A DNA stretch of 64,000 nt from Macropodus opercularis (taxonomy: Eukaryota > Chordata > Actinopteri > Anabantiformes > Osphronemidae): assembly GCA_030770545.1 (NCBI GenBank), contig CM061098.1, forward strand, positions 18,132,001 to 18,196,000, written 5' to 3'. Made by a program: the position numbers and the translations under genes. Shown one piece after another: positions 31,412-46,700 of the stretch. The notes below the pieces were generated by a model. The model was not told the origin of the DNA, made no database searches, and saw nothing but the letters and a program-made list of their open reading frames with translations. The first letter of the stretch is position 1. Each line of letters begins with the position of its first letter.

Positions 31412-34400
31412 GTTTGAAGCATAGATGAATATAATATAAGATTTCATCTTGTATTTCATACTATTCATACTGTACCTCGAAGCATAGACAACACTGAGCT
31501 AAATGGTCTAAGTGGCAGTTCTTAGTTATGGCCTTATACACGTGAATGATACATGAATTGATGCATGAAAACTGAGAGGTCAACATGAAAAGCTGTGGGG
31601 AAAGTAAAGGATTCTGGATCTCATTCAGTTGCAAAACATAAAAAACTACCAGTGGACTAAGCAACGTACAAGAAAGAAACCTACAAAATGACCAAAGCAT
31701 TGTGGGAAATCCAAATAAGAACACACAATAATGATGAGACCGACAATAATCTGTAGCAAAGTGCAGTAAAAGCCAGTGTGTGGAAGAATTTAGGCGGTGA
31801 AGCGCTTGGAGTGTAGTGCAATGACGTGGGATGAGAGCTGTGTCAGATCAGGTGCTGATCTCATGATGGAGGATTAACTGTGATGCACAAATGCAACATT
31901 TATCTGACGGCTCCAACAGCTTTGTCGTCTGCTACAGAAGGTGGTTGTGTGAAATGCGGTTGCATGGTGGGAGTTGTGTACCACTAATATAACAGGCCAC
32001 TCCAGTCCCTCTGGAGGGACGACGCGGACGAGTGTTGGGGGGAAAAGTCCACAGTTTCCACGCGAGACCAGGTGGGTTCATGTTGTCAGAATGCGGCTCC
32101 ACAGCACATTTGTCAAGTCAGTCACAGGCCACTGAGAATGATTGTACACGAGGCTTGTGTGAGCCTGTGAGAGAGGAAGCAGGCCGGGGGTAAACTACAG
32201 AATAATGGCCTTTCTATGCTGATTCCATTTCTATTTGATGCATCCTACCAGTTCCACAAACTGTAATAATCACAAAAAAATAATTGAACCAAAACAGTAG
32301 CAATGTGATCATCAGCTCATTGCGGCGTTGGCTCTTTGCTCTGATGTGTTGGCTGTGGGGTCACGCTGAGGTAATGGAGAAGTGAACGGATGAGGACAGG
32401 GAGTGAGGGACTTGGTGGATCTCAGAAACAGAGATTGAAGGATTGCTATTGAAATGGTTTTGACACATGCCTGCGAGTGAAGCCACGGCGCTGAGGTTCA
32501 TAGTGTGACTGTCACACAGGAGCAGGTTTCATAAATGTCTCAAAGGAATGACTTGTGAAAGGCAGAAACCCCAGCATGAGGCCCAATTTACGTCTTCCTT
32601 AGTAATCTAATGGGCTCAAAATGTGCTCGGTTCCGGGTGACTGCTCAATATTATTTAGTATTTGTAGTGTATACGGACAGATGCTGCATATTATTATATA
32701 CTAAAAGCTGTGAAAAACAAAAGAAAATAACCCCTCCTCCCCTAAGGACGTGGGAGTAAGACTCTAAGCAAACATACCAACACATTATCACCTCAGGTAA
32801 CGACTCGTTAAAAATCCTCTGGTGTCTGCGATATTAAAGGTTTCTCAGCTGCCAGGGGATACGAACGGCCTGCACACGGCACCACTTGGTTAGACTGGAG
32901 CTGGATGACACGACACGTGACTGCATCCAGCTATGAACATGCAGAAACATACCTGTCCACAAAAATAACCCAGAGCTTCCACATCATTCCCACACGAATG
33001 CCAGACGTCCGTAGCCAAGCTGAGCGGCTTATTTGCTTGGAAAATACTAATTATTATAATCAATTCTTCTCTTAAACTGTTGTAAATTGACCAAATGAAT
33101 CACAGCCTGATCCTAGTTCAGTTAAGTGAGTCTCTGAAGCAATGGGCATCTATAAAACAAGATATTTGCATATCTACTGTATGTACATAAATATTTCTGG
33201 GGCTCTGTTATCTGCCAGTTTCCAATGAAAAACTTTCGATTACTCTCTTTTATATTGTTTTATACTCACAGTTTGATTCAGATGAATTTGAATTCATGTT
33301 TGAACGTGAAATGATGAGCCTTTTCGTTTAACGTGTCTTTGCTCTGATGCTTTGAAGACTGTTTATGCTCAATATTAAGTTGGTTAAGGTTAAGAGCAGG
33401 GAAGAACTGGTTACAGTAGGACTGATGGAAGCCTGTGGTAACAAGTAGCTTTTCCCACTCATCAATGAAACAGTAAACTGGGTTGGTTAGGGTTAAAATG
33501 GAAAGAAACCAAACTGATTGATTGCTTCACTTCTAGCTTTTGTTTCCTCATCCATCCTCACACTGTTGTCAAATGACCACAGTTCAATGGTAACAACTCA
33601 CTGGACATTTCTGGGGTCCTGGAAATAAATGAGTGCGGTCGTAAAATGTAAATAAAGGACTTTTCACATACATTTAGCCGAATACACCACATATATAAGA
33701 TTTTTATTGAATTGACATATAAATAAATTTGAATATTGAAAATGTGTATATATTTCAATTTGAAGTTTTACTGTCACGATCATTGATGTTGTCTTTTGCT
33801 GTCTGCTCCTGTAAAAGGACGTTGGTCTGACTGAGCGAACTCATCTAACTATCTCATCACATAACTGCTTAATTTCCAGTCTTTTTGTGTTCTTGTTGTT
33901 GTTTTCTGTAGTGGAACTTCACACTTCGGCACTTTCACTTCAGACTCCCACTCACCTGCTGCCTCTCCTATTGATAAATCCAGTAATTGTCTGTCTAAGC
34001 TGGAGTTTCTGCTGCGCTCCCCCATGACAAGGGAAATAATATGTTGTAATGAGACTCGCTACCGAGGCGATAGAATCAAATTTTCATTTTGGTCCCAGGC
34101 TGAATTTCATTTGGCTCCCAGGCTAAAAACTGCTCAAGAGCCGTAGTGTTGAATGATACTTGAGCTTGATAGAAGGCTGGGAGATAAGAAACCGTCTTCC
34201 TCCCTTTTGTAACGCTATGCACTGCAAAAAGACACATCAGGCAGGTTTGGAGGTTTGCCTTCAAACTGCGCTTTAGTTGATATTAGGCTGAAATTATGAA
34301 TATGCTCACAAATGTGTAAGATGACGTCTGTCTTTACAAACAAGGCCAGTCACTAGCCATCACTTTACACAAAGCTCAGCACTTGATGTGTCAGACAAAG

Positions 34401-37400
34401 CAGAGTGTGTGATTTGAAGGCAGATGAGCACAAATCTAATAATATACTGATATATGCAAAGCGCATTGACTCAGAGATTTAAATGAAATCAGTCAGAATC
34501 TGGAGCGAAAGACTCAAAGAGCAGATATGGAAACGTGAAAGCTGAAAGAGAAGATGGGTGACGATGGGAAGAGGTGAACAAGTAATAGACTATGTACTGA
34601 CATACGCTACAGACTGCAACATGGTCTGTGTTGGCTTCATTTAGATGGAGTAACGGTGTCTGACTCTGCCTTTGTTCCAGCCTTCACTGACTCAAGGTGT
34701 CAGAGTATTTGACCATGTTTCCCAACGTGAATGTCAAATGAACACAACTGTACTGTTTTCAGTGTATGAAGGCTTCAGCCAACACATGAAATGAAAGACA
34801 TGGGGGCACAGTCAACGGCCTGTCATTAGAAATGTGAGTAATGATGGGTCCAGGTCACACGCCCAGGAAAATTGCATATGATTTATAACTTATCTTCATA
34901 ACACTAATTGTCAGTATCCTTTACCAGCCACTTAACCGTCTCTCTTTTGGTACAGCATGACGTCTTCCATAGCGACGGTACGGTGCCTCAGTATTTAGCT
35001 AAGGACTCTAATAGTGGAAGCAGTGGTTTTCTCATAGAATTGGACCCATTACAGCCAGAGACTATTTATATGGACATATGAAATTGCCCTGTTTATTTTC
35101 TCTGCTGGAAACTCATTTGGCTCTTTCCCGGAGGAAGATAGATCGGATGACTCCAGGAACCTCTGGATTCATTTCTGCTTATAGCTTTGTCTGTTTCTTG
35201 GATTTGATCAAAACCTGCTTTATGGACCTTGTTTGTATCGTCCACCGTTTCCATCATAACGACTCTGCTGCTGTTTAGTTGGCCCCCTTTGATCTTAAGT
35301 CTAGTTCAGAAAAGTCTGACGTGTCCCTTTGTTCTATACTGCAGGGACTTTGTGAATCGGTATCTTTAGTAAAAATTTTGTTTCTTTTGTTGTAACGTAA
35401 TGTATTCATTACATTTAGTGTGTTCTTTGCTCTCTAAAATCGAAATCTGCTGGAAAATATCACTTTATTTGCTTCCTTCTAAACATCTCATTTCAAAGAA
35501 GTTAGACTTTTCTGGTAATTTGGCTTTAAAGTGTTGATGGTGAACGCTTAGAGCTGCATCACACTGTGTTGGGAACAGGCAAGCTTTCATTTTTAAGTCT
35601 GTAACTGAAATCCAACTTTCCCATCACACTTCTCTCAGTTCTTCCCAGGTGTTGCGTTATCTCCTTTTTCTTAAATGTGAATCTCAGTGAGTCTACTGCT
35701 CATCATCCGCCCCCACAGACAATGTGGTTATTAAGCAGCAGTGAATTATTTGTCTCTGGGTTTGCCCTGAGCTGCGGCAGGTTGAATTGTTTTAATTAGT
35801 TTGCTTATCTGTTATACGGGAAACTAGCAGCTTGTCATTACACTGAATTCTGATGTTTAAACCCCTCATTTGTTTCTACTGAGTGACCAAAATACCAACC
35901 GCTGCATTTTAAATGTGCTTTCCAGGCTTAATCCTCTTCTAACGATGGCGTCCTGCCTTTTGTTTTCTGCAACGTCATAGTGACACAAGGTCTGGAGCTG
36001 TGGAGGAAACGACATGCTCCCAGTCAGAGCTGACCTCAGCCCCTCGCTTGATAATCAAACTGTGTCTGTCTGTCCACTTCATGTGATACTTAATAAGTCC
36101 CTTCACTAGAAATGTTCAACAGAGCAGATTGTGTGATGTGATGATTGTCTGTGAAGGAAGGCCTGGGGCCGAGCCGCTTGTTTTTGGGGACTGAGGACAG
36201 ATAAGCACTTCACTCTGAGAGCAGCCATGAAATCGTGGCCTGAGCCAAGGGCAACACTTACCAAAATGCTGCAGCCTGGCTGTGCTGTTCTCACGACAAA
36301 GAAACGAAAAGGTTCATTCACACTGGGTCTGAGAAGAGGAAGGAGGCTGCACATCACCCGAACCCTCATTTAATCGGTTTATTTCAAGAAATGATATTAG
36401 AAGAACTCGCTGAGACAATCTGAGCACTGTTACCTTAAAAGGTAAAAGGTAAAATCTACAGACTTTATTAGAAGACGTACGTAAAGACATTCATTCCTGT
36501 GTCTGTTAAACAGAACTAATGGCATCGCTGTATTACGCGGCAGGTTTTAATCCCCTACACTGAGCAACAGCTAATCCTTCAGAGCGGTTGTCAATTTATC
36601 AGTCTGCGTGAACATGAGGAAGGTTGTCAGAACATCACAGTGTCTCCATCAATCTATCCCGAGTGAACACAAGGTCAAGTGTGTCGTGTAACAGAGATGT
36701 ATGATTAAGTGTGGTAGCTGAGCCACGGTTAGTCACCGTTGTTTAATCAGCACTTAACCTGCAAACCAAACAACGTGAGCATGTTTCAGTCGGTCACAGT
36801 GGTCAGTGCGGGTCACGACCCCAGACCACCTGCAGGTACTGAAACCACTTTAAATGCCTGTTTCAGGAGTAACGTCCTGAAAGCTATGGTCCACCCCACG
36901 TCTCCCACACTGAAACCCCCCAAAGCGCATGAACTTATTGTTTTTAATACTTTTGTGTTAAAATGCTCTGAAAATATATGTTGCACCGAACAATTATTAG
37001 TTAGGTTCAAAGAACAACCGGGGCTGTGAACTTATGTCTAATATATACCGTATATATATTTATATATTTGTCTTGCTGCAAGGTGCAATGTGTACGATGC
37101 AGATGCTCTATAGGGACATAAAATACCTCCTGTAGCCCCAGTGAGGTTTGATTTCCTTTACTGCACGCTGACGTGAAGGGCCAATAAACCACTGGCTTCG
37201 CTTGAATCGGTGACACTGCAGCATAACAGTGGCAGTAATGTCAGCTTTAAAATGGAGAAAATGGTGTTGAGGTGTGAGAACAACATGAGAAACGAGAGGA
37301 TTCTGCTTGATGCTGATCAAGGATTAGCATTGATATTAAGAACATGCTCAGATAGCTACACATGAGCAGTGGAGGTCACACATACATCCCTGATGTTCGA

Positions 37401-40400
37401 GGCCTTGAAGGTGACATTTAAATGATGATATGATGTAGAACTGACGCTGAATGCAGCACATACATGATGACCAACCCGTGTGTAGCGTTGGAACTGAAGT
37501 TCTAAGTTTAACACTATTTTATAATAGTGTATAACAGTCAGCAGGTTATAATCACAGCTCTTTTATTTTTCTGCTTTCATTTGGACATTGTGAGGAATGT
37601 GCTGGTCAACATCTGCTGCTACGGGCTCGTCCACCTCGACTGGCTAAAAACATCCAGGAGTCGAACCACTGAAAACATCCATCAGCTGGTGAAAAATGTC
37701 ATGGCAAACATAAAACTCGAGGCTCTGACACCTGAGTCTAAATAAACTTCATGCATGTTCTCTAAGCAGCTGAGGTTTGACAACCTGACTTGTGTGACAT
37801 GTGTCGTCTGCTCTGAACAGGCTGGTGAATTCTGAGCGTGTTGCAGAAAAGCTAAATTTTTATGTAACAAGATGATGCTTTGCTTTGGCCGCAGCACGTT
37901 TTCAGTCCAGCATGGCTGCACATGTGACGTATGCAGTCATTCGTCCTCCAGCTTTTGACTCAGCAGGCAAGAAGACTGCGTCATACAAGCGCTGGCCCAC
38001 CCAGAATCCTGCAGCTGCACCTTGGATCAAAGAGCCGTGTGAATTTCTGCAGAGACAGGTGCTGAACCCCAGAGAACAGAATGTCTGTGGCTAATACTGT
38101 CTCGTCTGCTGCCCAATAAACAGAATATTCTTTGAGTTGGGCCTCAGGCTGTAATATCTGTCTGACTATCAAGACCTTAGCGTAGAAGTGGATGCTCAGT
38201 GACAGTGTTAATAAAATTAAATGTAGGCTGCTGCACACATGTCAACAAATACTTGTTAAAATATGCAAATTTGGTTGAAGTAATCTTGTTATGGAATCCC
38301 ACCCTTTGCCAAATACGGATGTGTTTTGATTAAATGCTGGATATAGCTTGACAGTGCAAAATGAGATGGCAAAACATTTTAAGGGATTTACAGGATCAGT
38401 AAATTTCATTCTTAATCCCACAGCTCAGATCCAGGAAGGTGTTGTCACATTTGTAGCAATTTCATGAACTTATTTTGTTTTTCGCCTACATAGTTTTATT
38501 ATAAACCAAGAATATAAGTGGAAATGACAACGCTGGAGAACTACACACTCTAGTCACATTCTTGCTTAGTATACAAAATGGAAATGCTATGGAAATAGAG
38601 ATGACAAGTAGTGAAACCTGCCGCATTTGCTCCACCTGCACTGACTACACTACTGCCATGCAGAAGCAGGAAGCGGGAAGAAGAAAAGCACTGAGCTGTT
38701 GATTTTCTTGGAACTTAATTTCACTTTATCTTAATAGATAATATAACAATGCAAACCTTAGTTTCAGCATAATTCACTATCATAAATCCTGCCACAGCAT
38801 TCGAATGGGAGACAGCAAGCGTTTTTGTGATGTTGCTGTTCTACGCTGGAAATAATTTGTGTTTAACGTCTGTTGCGGTTTGGATTTATTTTGTTCATCA
38901 GCGTGAATAACACCTAATTCAAAGGACGTCACTTCTCTGTTGGTCCCCAAAGCAAAGGAAACGTAGCCAAAAAAAGAACAAACACCAGGAACAAGCAACT
39001 TAACGAGCTAATGGTGTTTATCCTTTCGTCAGCACTGACTCCACGTTTTGAAGCAGTGACGAGTCACCGACACACACAGTTGAAAGTGTTTGCTGGTCAC
39101 AGAGAACCATCTGCTCAGCATACAGTCAATACACAGGGAATGATTTCTTACCCTATGATCAGAAGAGTAATTACTGACATTTCAGTCTCGTTTGTTTTCT
39201 ATCAGCATGGTTTGTCACCTGCTGCTCATCCCTCTTGAATAACTACCTTTACTCATATGCCTGTTTGCTGTCAAGCTTCAGCTGGACTGGCCACAGCTAG
39301 TTCCCGATGCGCCTTTTGTTTGGATTGATGACCTGTCAATTAGCCAAAGCTTGTTCTTAATTTCACACCTGTCTTTTTCCTGCTGTTTACCAAATGCCAA
39401 TAAAGGTGAAACCTTTTATTTCATTTTATGTCCTGTGCCTATTTGCCATTTTAATTCATGTGCAGTGCTTAATACACAATATAACACATTTTTGATAAAT
39501 CATAAGTCTAAGATGATACATCCTCCCAATGTACCATGAAGCTCCAGGACCTTTGGCACTGATGGAAAAAAACTAAAGCTCCATTGGTTTGGATTTAGAG
39601 CATACTGTGAGTCATATATTATCGCCCGCATGCAGTGAATGCGTTTCAACAAATGCAGCATAAATACACCTGCGTCTGGAAGGTCCAGTTAGGGAACCAG
39701 TGCTTCTCAGCAGGATGCCCAGCGAGGCTCTTAAGGGCAGGAAGGGAAATTAATGCAGCAACACATAGGAGAGGCTGGAGGAAAACTGTGACTTGGGAGA
39801 AAATTAGTTTTACAGCGAGACAATGAGCCAAATTTTCACACTAATGGTTACAAAACAACATTGTTTATGTCTTGAAGTGGCCCGGTTGCCTATGAGCTCA
39901 GATCTCATTCAGCTGAGAGTTTGTAACTGAACTTGAAAAGGCCTCTTCACACAAAATCCCCACGGAAGCCAGCAACGACTGAACAAAGCATGCGCAAAGC
40001 TTTGGTGACTGCTGCCCGAGCTAGATGCTAAGGTCCACGAAAACCCGACGGTGTATGTGTTTCACCAACTAAACACAGTGACTTACACGTCCATGTCTTC
40101 CAGGTTCTTCTATGAGAGCAGGCTCCATATTCCCTACAGAAACTCTACGTATTTTTCATTTACGCCTTGATATGCACAGCAGTGACACAACTATATAACT
40201 GAATATAAGTGATACATATCAGCCTGCGATAGAAAGAATTCCAGTGGGGAAGACTTTACCTGTGTGATGATGAGAAATGCTTCTTTACGTCTTCAGTACC
40301 ATCAGTCTCTCCCAGAATCAGAAACCTTTTGTGAACAAAACCCGAGTTTAGCCTGTTCCCCGATAATTCAGCTCTGTTCTCTGGTATTTTATGACAACGA

Positions 40401-41230
40401 TACACAGCAGTGCCAATTAACTACATAATATCCAGTCCAGGGACAACCAGAGTAACGATGTGCTTCGCTGAATGTGCACAGGATGGTTGAGTGGATGGTT
40501 CAGGATACTGGACCTTTTCACGCAGGACATTTGATCCTCATCCACATCGGTTGTTATGTTTCAGCCCCGTCTGACACATAGTGAGGTGAAAGGTTGAGTC
40601 TTAGCTTTTATGCATTTGTTTGGTGATTAAATAATCAATTCTGCTGTTATTGTCATCGTCATGCATTGTGGGTAATGGCGTCCACATGGCAGCTGAACTG
40701 CGTCATCTTTATGGTTTGTTGATTTGACATCCTATTACAAGACAATATGTAGTAATTTTACTAATGCAAAATGGAAAACATTAAGTCAAAGTAATTAGAA
40801 TCTCAAATAGTAAAAACACTTAGGCTCTGCATTTTACGAGAGCAACCAAAAGTTATATGCGCCAATGAAAACTCATTAATTCATTAATAAAACAGCATCT
40901 GAATGAATAATTGATGCTATGCTAATGCGCTATTTGTTAAGTCTTTTACAAAAGCTCATCCTGTGCAAGGAAACAGACGTGTTACATCATTTATTGCATG
41001 AACATGAGTGTAAAAATGCAGAGATCTGTTAGAAGGTTAGAAAACAAAGAGGTGGAGGTGAGTGGACGTCACTTGTCAGGGTCAAAACAATGAATGAATC
41101 CATGCATCATGTTGTTGACATGATCATTATAGTGTCATTGTTCAGCATCATGTCCTGTAGATGATTTCATGAGCTCATTTAAGGCTGTAAACACTGGCTT
41201 TACTTTTTCAGCTGGTGTTGTTTTCTGTTG
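31412..41230. other. Long intergenic stretch, no gene seen
   Basis: Nearly 10 kb without a supportable exon, RNA gene or recognisable transposon. A few balanced segments look like possible regulatory DNA, for example 34,010-34,200 and the TAAT-rich 40,860-40,940. These are impressions only. Confidence 0.45.
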
Positions 41231-41251
41231 TTATTATTATTATTATTATTA
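41231..41251. repeat. (TTA)n microsatellite
   Basis: Seven TTA units. Confidence 0.95.
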
Positions 41252-43478
41252 CATTTTTTTGTCTGGCTTGGTCTCCCACCAAGTTTGTGAAGTAAGTGTG
41301 TGGACCCCCAACACACAGGCAGCACTGCAGGTTAAATACCAGCACCCAAATAAATCTGTCCCATCCATCAAATATTGACTTGGTGGCTCACATTAAAGGG
41401 TGAGCCCTGAATTTTAAGGAGGTATTGATCAGCCACCAGGCCTCGCTCAGGCCATGCAGAGAAGTCGACTTTACTGTACAGTTGTTGTTTGACAGAAACT
41501 GGCAGCAGCCTCCTGTTGACACACAGTATTTACTGCTGTTCGATTTGGTAGAAACTAATAAAAATCCACTATGTTCCAAACAGCTTCTTACTTTCACCCA
41601 GGGTGAATTCAGTCGAAATACGATACAACACATCTAGGATGGAAACGATTTCAGCTCCTATCGATTTGCATGTGAATTACCAAAAAGAATGATACGCATA
41701 TTAAGATGAAATGTGCGTTTTCCCTCAGCCTGTGGTAACTGCTGAGTGATCCTGACTATGTTAGCATGTCACACACTGACAGTGCGGCTCACAAACAGGC
41801 TACGCGGAACACTTAGCTAAATAAGGTCCTTTGGGTTTGGCAGAATAGTTTTGCACCTGTTGGCTGTTGCTGGTCCTCTGCCTGTCCGTCCAGAAGCAGC
41901 CTTACAGTAGGTCATTTAATTTGACGGATGACGATGATGTTCATTATGTCAGGATTACTTTGATGTTATTTGCCGTCGTTACATCTACTATTAAACAATA
42001 CCACTTTACCACATAAGCCGAACGTGGTCGGAGCTAAGAGGACACATGCACATGTTGGATGAGTGAGGAAGAGACATTATTACAGCAGCTGGTTGGAAAC
42101 GAACACAGATCAGGTGAACTGCAGAATGCAAGAGGAGAGTCAGTGTGCTGTCCTCACAACACGTGAGCTGTGTGTCGCTAGACAGCCAGCTAACAACAAA
42201 AATAAGAAATAAAAATAAGGCCACACAAGGGTGGGGTGGGTTCCATTTCCCTTTTTATCTTATCTTTGGTTTCTTGTAACTGAAATTAACAGAGACAGTA
42301 GTAAATTAACAAATTACACATAATGTATCACATTACACAATAGCTTAGCTTACACACTGCTAAACCGTATAGCATACATACATTCACACGTTACAGGGTT
42401 CTATCATCCTTCACAAACACGTTCACTTACAAAGACGAATATTCTCCAAGGCACAAACGTTTGGGACTTTCAACAGACAAGAGCTACTAGGAATAAATAA
42501 CATAACGGCTAACTGCCGTTAACTCCGCCGTTGGAGAAAGTGCCTCAAAGATCTTCTCCTAAACACATATGAACGAGCACTCGCTCTGAACTCAAAAACA
42601 AAGATCACTTACTCTAACAGATTTTTAACAGTTTCTTTAACTAAACTACTCTTATTATCTGAAAGGCATCACAGTCAGCGTGAGAGTCATAGTGAGCCAG
42701 AGGTTTAAATATGACATGAGCAACTTCGTGTAGCTGAGGTTGATCTAAACACACGAGGAGCAGATTCCATCCGATTTGTGGAACCATGGATGGCGACTGG
42801 TGATTCCAGCACTATGCTACTCAACCAGGTTACATCAATCCCCGACAGGTTCACCAACACGGTCCGTCTGACTGCCATTAACTGGCTCATTAGCTCACAG
42901 TCACTCTCTCGCACATCCAAATTTTAAACAGCTGTTACGCATCCAAGTCACCAAGAAACTCCAATAAGGTTCAGGCTTTATGTCCCACATGAGCAAATCG
43001 CGTTGAAATACTGAAGTTCTGTGACATGTCTCTCTAAGGGGAAGCACGACCTCTGGCATCTGCAGCCTCAGTTGGGCCGCTCATCACACTCAGTGTCAAG
43101 CCTCTCCTGAGCTGCTTCACTGTAATAACTCACATCCCATGTCGATTAGTGTGAAATGCCTTGACAGCTGTGAGTGTGTGTGTCTGAGAGAGAGATTCAC
43201 TACAAAGACCATAGTTGTGGTATTTGTCTTTAGTCTTCTGTGGTTGTATGTGTTTGTTCTGCGACACTCTAACCTACGTGCGTTGATGTATTTTAACACG
43301 TCCACAATAGTCCCAGTATGTCTTGATTGTAATTCAGGGGTAGTGGTAGCTCCGTTGATGGATAGAGGGAGTGTGTGTGAGTATGAGCTCCATAACTTGT
43401 GGGGTCTTAGGGATACATCCACAGCGAATTGATGTATAGTCATAGGAGGAGGACGAAAGGAAAAGTGCTGAGGTTCAC
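41252..43478. other. Intergenic; contains the empty-site twin of the MITE 2 flank
   Basis: No gene. Positions 41958-41994 match 54443-54479 at 35 of 37 positions, the last 29 being identical and ending in TTAA. The region 42,480-42,940 has mixed composition but no family was recognised. Confidence 0.5.
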
Positions 43479-43496
43479 TGTGTGTGTGTGTGTGTG
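43479..43496. repeat. (TG)9 microsatellite
   Basis: Nine TG units followed by a G run. Confidence 0.95.
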
Positions 43497-43600
43497 GGGG
43501 TAGATGCATGCGTGCTAGTAAGTAAAGCAGATTGATTGAACTGTGGGTTTCTGTCCATCACTCATGTTGCTGCTCTATACTATGGGATATTGCTCTTTTC

Positions 43601-43605
43601 TCACA

Positions 43606-43636
<31 letters not shown>

Positions 43637-43703
43637 CCACACACACACCCACACACACCCACACACACACCCCCACACACACACACCCACACACACACGC
43701 CCA
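43601..43703. repeat. Interrupted (CA)n/(CACACAC-CC) array
   Basis: About 100 bp of CA units broken by CCC interruptions at irregular spacing. Spurious His/Thr/Pro frames arise from it. Confidence 0.95.
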
Positions 43704-46700
43704 CTTAGTCTTTTTTCCTGCTACCTGACTGTGGTTCTGCAGTGTCTTTCTTCTTTTGGCTGCACCGCTGTGGCCTCTATTCTCTGGGTTGTTGAGGGGA
43801 ATGCGATACAGTGATGGCGACACTCACCCTGCGCCTTTGTCTCGCTCGCTCTCTCCATCTATGGCTCCAGGGGCTAAACAGGCTGTGAGGACAGGAGCAA
43901 GAAAAGAAGAGCAAAGGAGCGTTGGACTCACGATTCACTCTCCATACACGGAGCGGAACTAAAAGAACTACATAACGTTAGTAAAACAAGCAGAAGCATC
44001 AGTGGTGACAGCTTGAATTATTAGCAATGGCGACTCTTCCTGGGACAAGGTCAGTCTGGCCTCTCTTCACATTGTTATCATGTCAGTGTATCAGCTTGTT
44101 GTTGTGAGCAGCTACTTAAGCATCAGTGAGCATAAGGAATCAGAAACAACGACACACTGTTGCACTTGATGAGTCACTGAAAAGCAAGTAAATGAATGTT
44201 TGTTTTAAAATGTGAAAGCACTAGAAGTGTTTTAATTCACCCAAGTCCAGAAGACAGTCTGGTCTCTGTCCTATAAGGCTTTAATTAAACATGTAAATGA
44301 TATATTGTGCTGTGTTAGAATGACATATCTATAATTTCCCAATATTGTGTGAATGCAGATATTTTACAGCTTTGATGTTCTCTCAGGGCGAATGTAAAGG
44401 GCTGTAGCCTGAGGGATGAAGCACCTAAATCCCCTCATATCAGATACTAAGCCTGAGATGAGCCGAGCAGCGAAGCTCAAACCTCAGCTCAGGACCAGGA
44501 CATTCTAACACCTGGGCTTTAACCAGTACTTCAACATTGGTGCAGCGGGAGCAAACGACGCTGACACGTGGTGAACACAGTCGTAATCCAGAAATGGAGA
44601 CTGTGGTGTTTCCGTGCTAAACAGATGCTTTTGTGCAGGAGCCTTTCTACAGCAAAGCTGGTTTCCTTTATTTAGAAACATCGAGGTTCGTCTTCAACTA
44701 GTTTTTGCTGTTTTTTTTCCATTTTGGTTCCAGTAATATCTGTGAGAACGCTTTAATGCCTCTCTTTGAAGCTCATCGATAGATAATCCTGTGTGCAGCT
44801 CTGCGCCCATCCATCCAACAGCATGCAGAAGTGGAGCAGTCCAGAAAAAGTACAGTAATAAAAACTGCTCTGCACCCCAGGGATGTCTACATGTTTATTT
44901 ATTCATATTTGTACATCATTACAAATATGCAAGCAACGCGATTCACGTTGTAGCATCCTCAGGCTAGCTAAAGCTAATTTAATCACAAACACAAAGCGCA
45001 GACTTAACTCTAGCAGCCTGTTCTTTGTTGGGAGGGAGACACAGCTACTCTATGCAGAACTAATGCAGGCTGTAGTCCTGTCCTGTTATTGTTATTATTA
45101 TTCACCTATACTAATAATATCAGTTGTGCTGTGACAGAATATGTATCAGCGTCACTCACCAAATGATCCTATTGCAACGGACAGATTTCCGCCCATATGT
45201 CTGCTTGTTCCTCTAACGAGCTCTACGGGCTCTAATGTTGATCCTGTCCGCATCCGTTTCTCCTGCTGTGAGATCAAGATATTACATCCAGCAGCAGCAC
45301 GTGTACAGATTCAGAGTGAAGTAAACAGGGCCACAAGACGAAAGCGAGTGGATGTGAAGTCAGCATCGAACCTAGAGCCACTGAGTCGGTATCTTCTAAT
45401 AAAAGCATCGTAATCCTGGACACTGGAACATTACCTCGGGTACGTGTGTATGTGGTCCAGGGAAAGGTCAAGGATGCAGCAGCAATGTAGTGACTGATCC
45501 ATCAACAGCCAGCTGCTGTGTGCTGGGCTATTTTGGCTTTACAGTAAGAGATGCTGGGAAGCTCGCAGATGACTCTCAAAACAAATCGAGGGGAAAAAAA
45601 GAAAACAATAAAAGCTGCATTGGACAAAATTGTCTTTCTTGGTTTGATAGAGGAAACATACTGTAAGTGAAATGGAGCTGAGTGTTTCTGCATCCTGTGT
45701 GTGCTGTATTCTGATGGATCTGAACGAGTGAGCTGGTGCAGTTTAATACAAACCAATGTAGTAGTCGATGCCTTAATGGCAGCACATTTGTCTTTGTTGA
45801 AATCTTTATTCAACCCTGTTTGTAGAGGCTGAAAGGGAAGAGGACGTATTCAAGACAACGACCTGAATGAGTGTCCGGTGGAAACGCTCCACAGTGAGCC
45901 AACGCCTGCTACTGGTGTCGCTCCCATGAGAGGATGAGCAGAATTAAAAACAGACAGTCCAACTGAACCATCTGCTCCAAAACATGACATTTGTCATTGG
46001 TGTTTGAGTGTAAGTTCAGGCCGCCTGGTAGCCAGGACCTGTCTGCTGAAATAACCATGAAGCAAGTGATGATGTCAGCTATCAACAAATCAAAGCTGTC
46101 GTGACAGGACAGTCAGAAACAGAACAAACGAAGGAAAATCCAAAGCGATCACAGAACGGTGCTGTTTGTACCCGTAATACCTGCAGAAGCCCTGCGTTAG
46201 GTCCTGCTACTCAGCAAAACAAGGAAGTGTCTTCATTGGATTTTAGGATTAATAGGCAAACAGTGCAGTGATTCACTTGATGAATAATATTCACTGAAGT
46301 GCATGGTTGCTCCAATCTCCTCCCGACACATTCAAGTGTTCAATGAACCCCAAGCAACGTGTCTCTCTGCAGAGATTAGTAATTGAACATTGATTTTCCA
46401 TTTTCTGTCTGCTACTCCTATGGAAATATTAAAATGATTAGAAAACAGTTGGTGCCACTAATGTTTCAGACCCCTACACACAACAAACTCTTCTGAGGCG
46501 CTCATGGACCTGCCGTGATGCAGAGCTCCTCACCCTGTATCAAAGAAGAATGTTGAATCTGGTAAATCGAGTAACTGACTGACTGCTTTAGTGCTGCCCG
46601 TGAGCCACGTTCATTCTCACTGCACAGGTGTGAAGCCAAACCAAACTGGAAGATGGATTTGTGGCAGTGACTACTCTCCCAGTCAAGCTCACCTACAGTA

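Noticed and set aside
43601..43703. CRISPR-like regular spacing of CCC interruptions
   Set aside because: Units are only 7-12 bp of CA repeat with no unique spacers. This is an interrupted microsatellite in a vertebrate genome.
43536..43823. His/Thr/Pro- and Cys/Val-rich frames around 43.6 kb
   Set aside because: They are translations of the (CA)n array and its complement.
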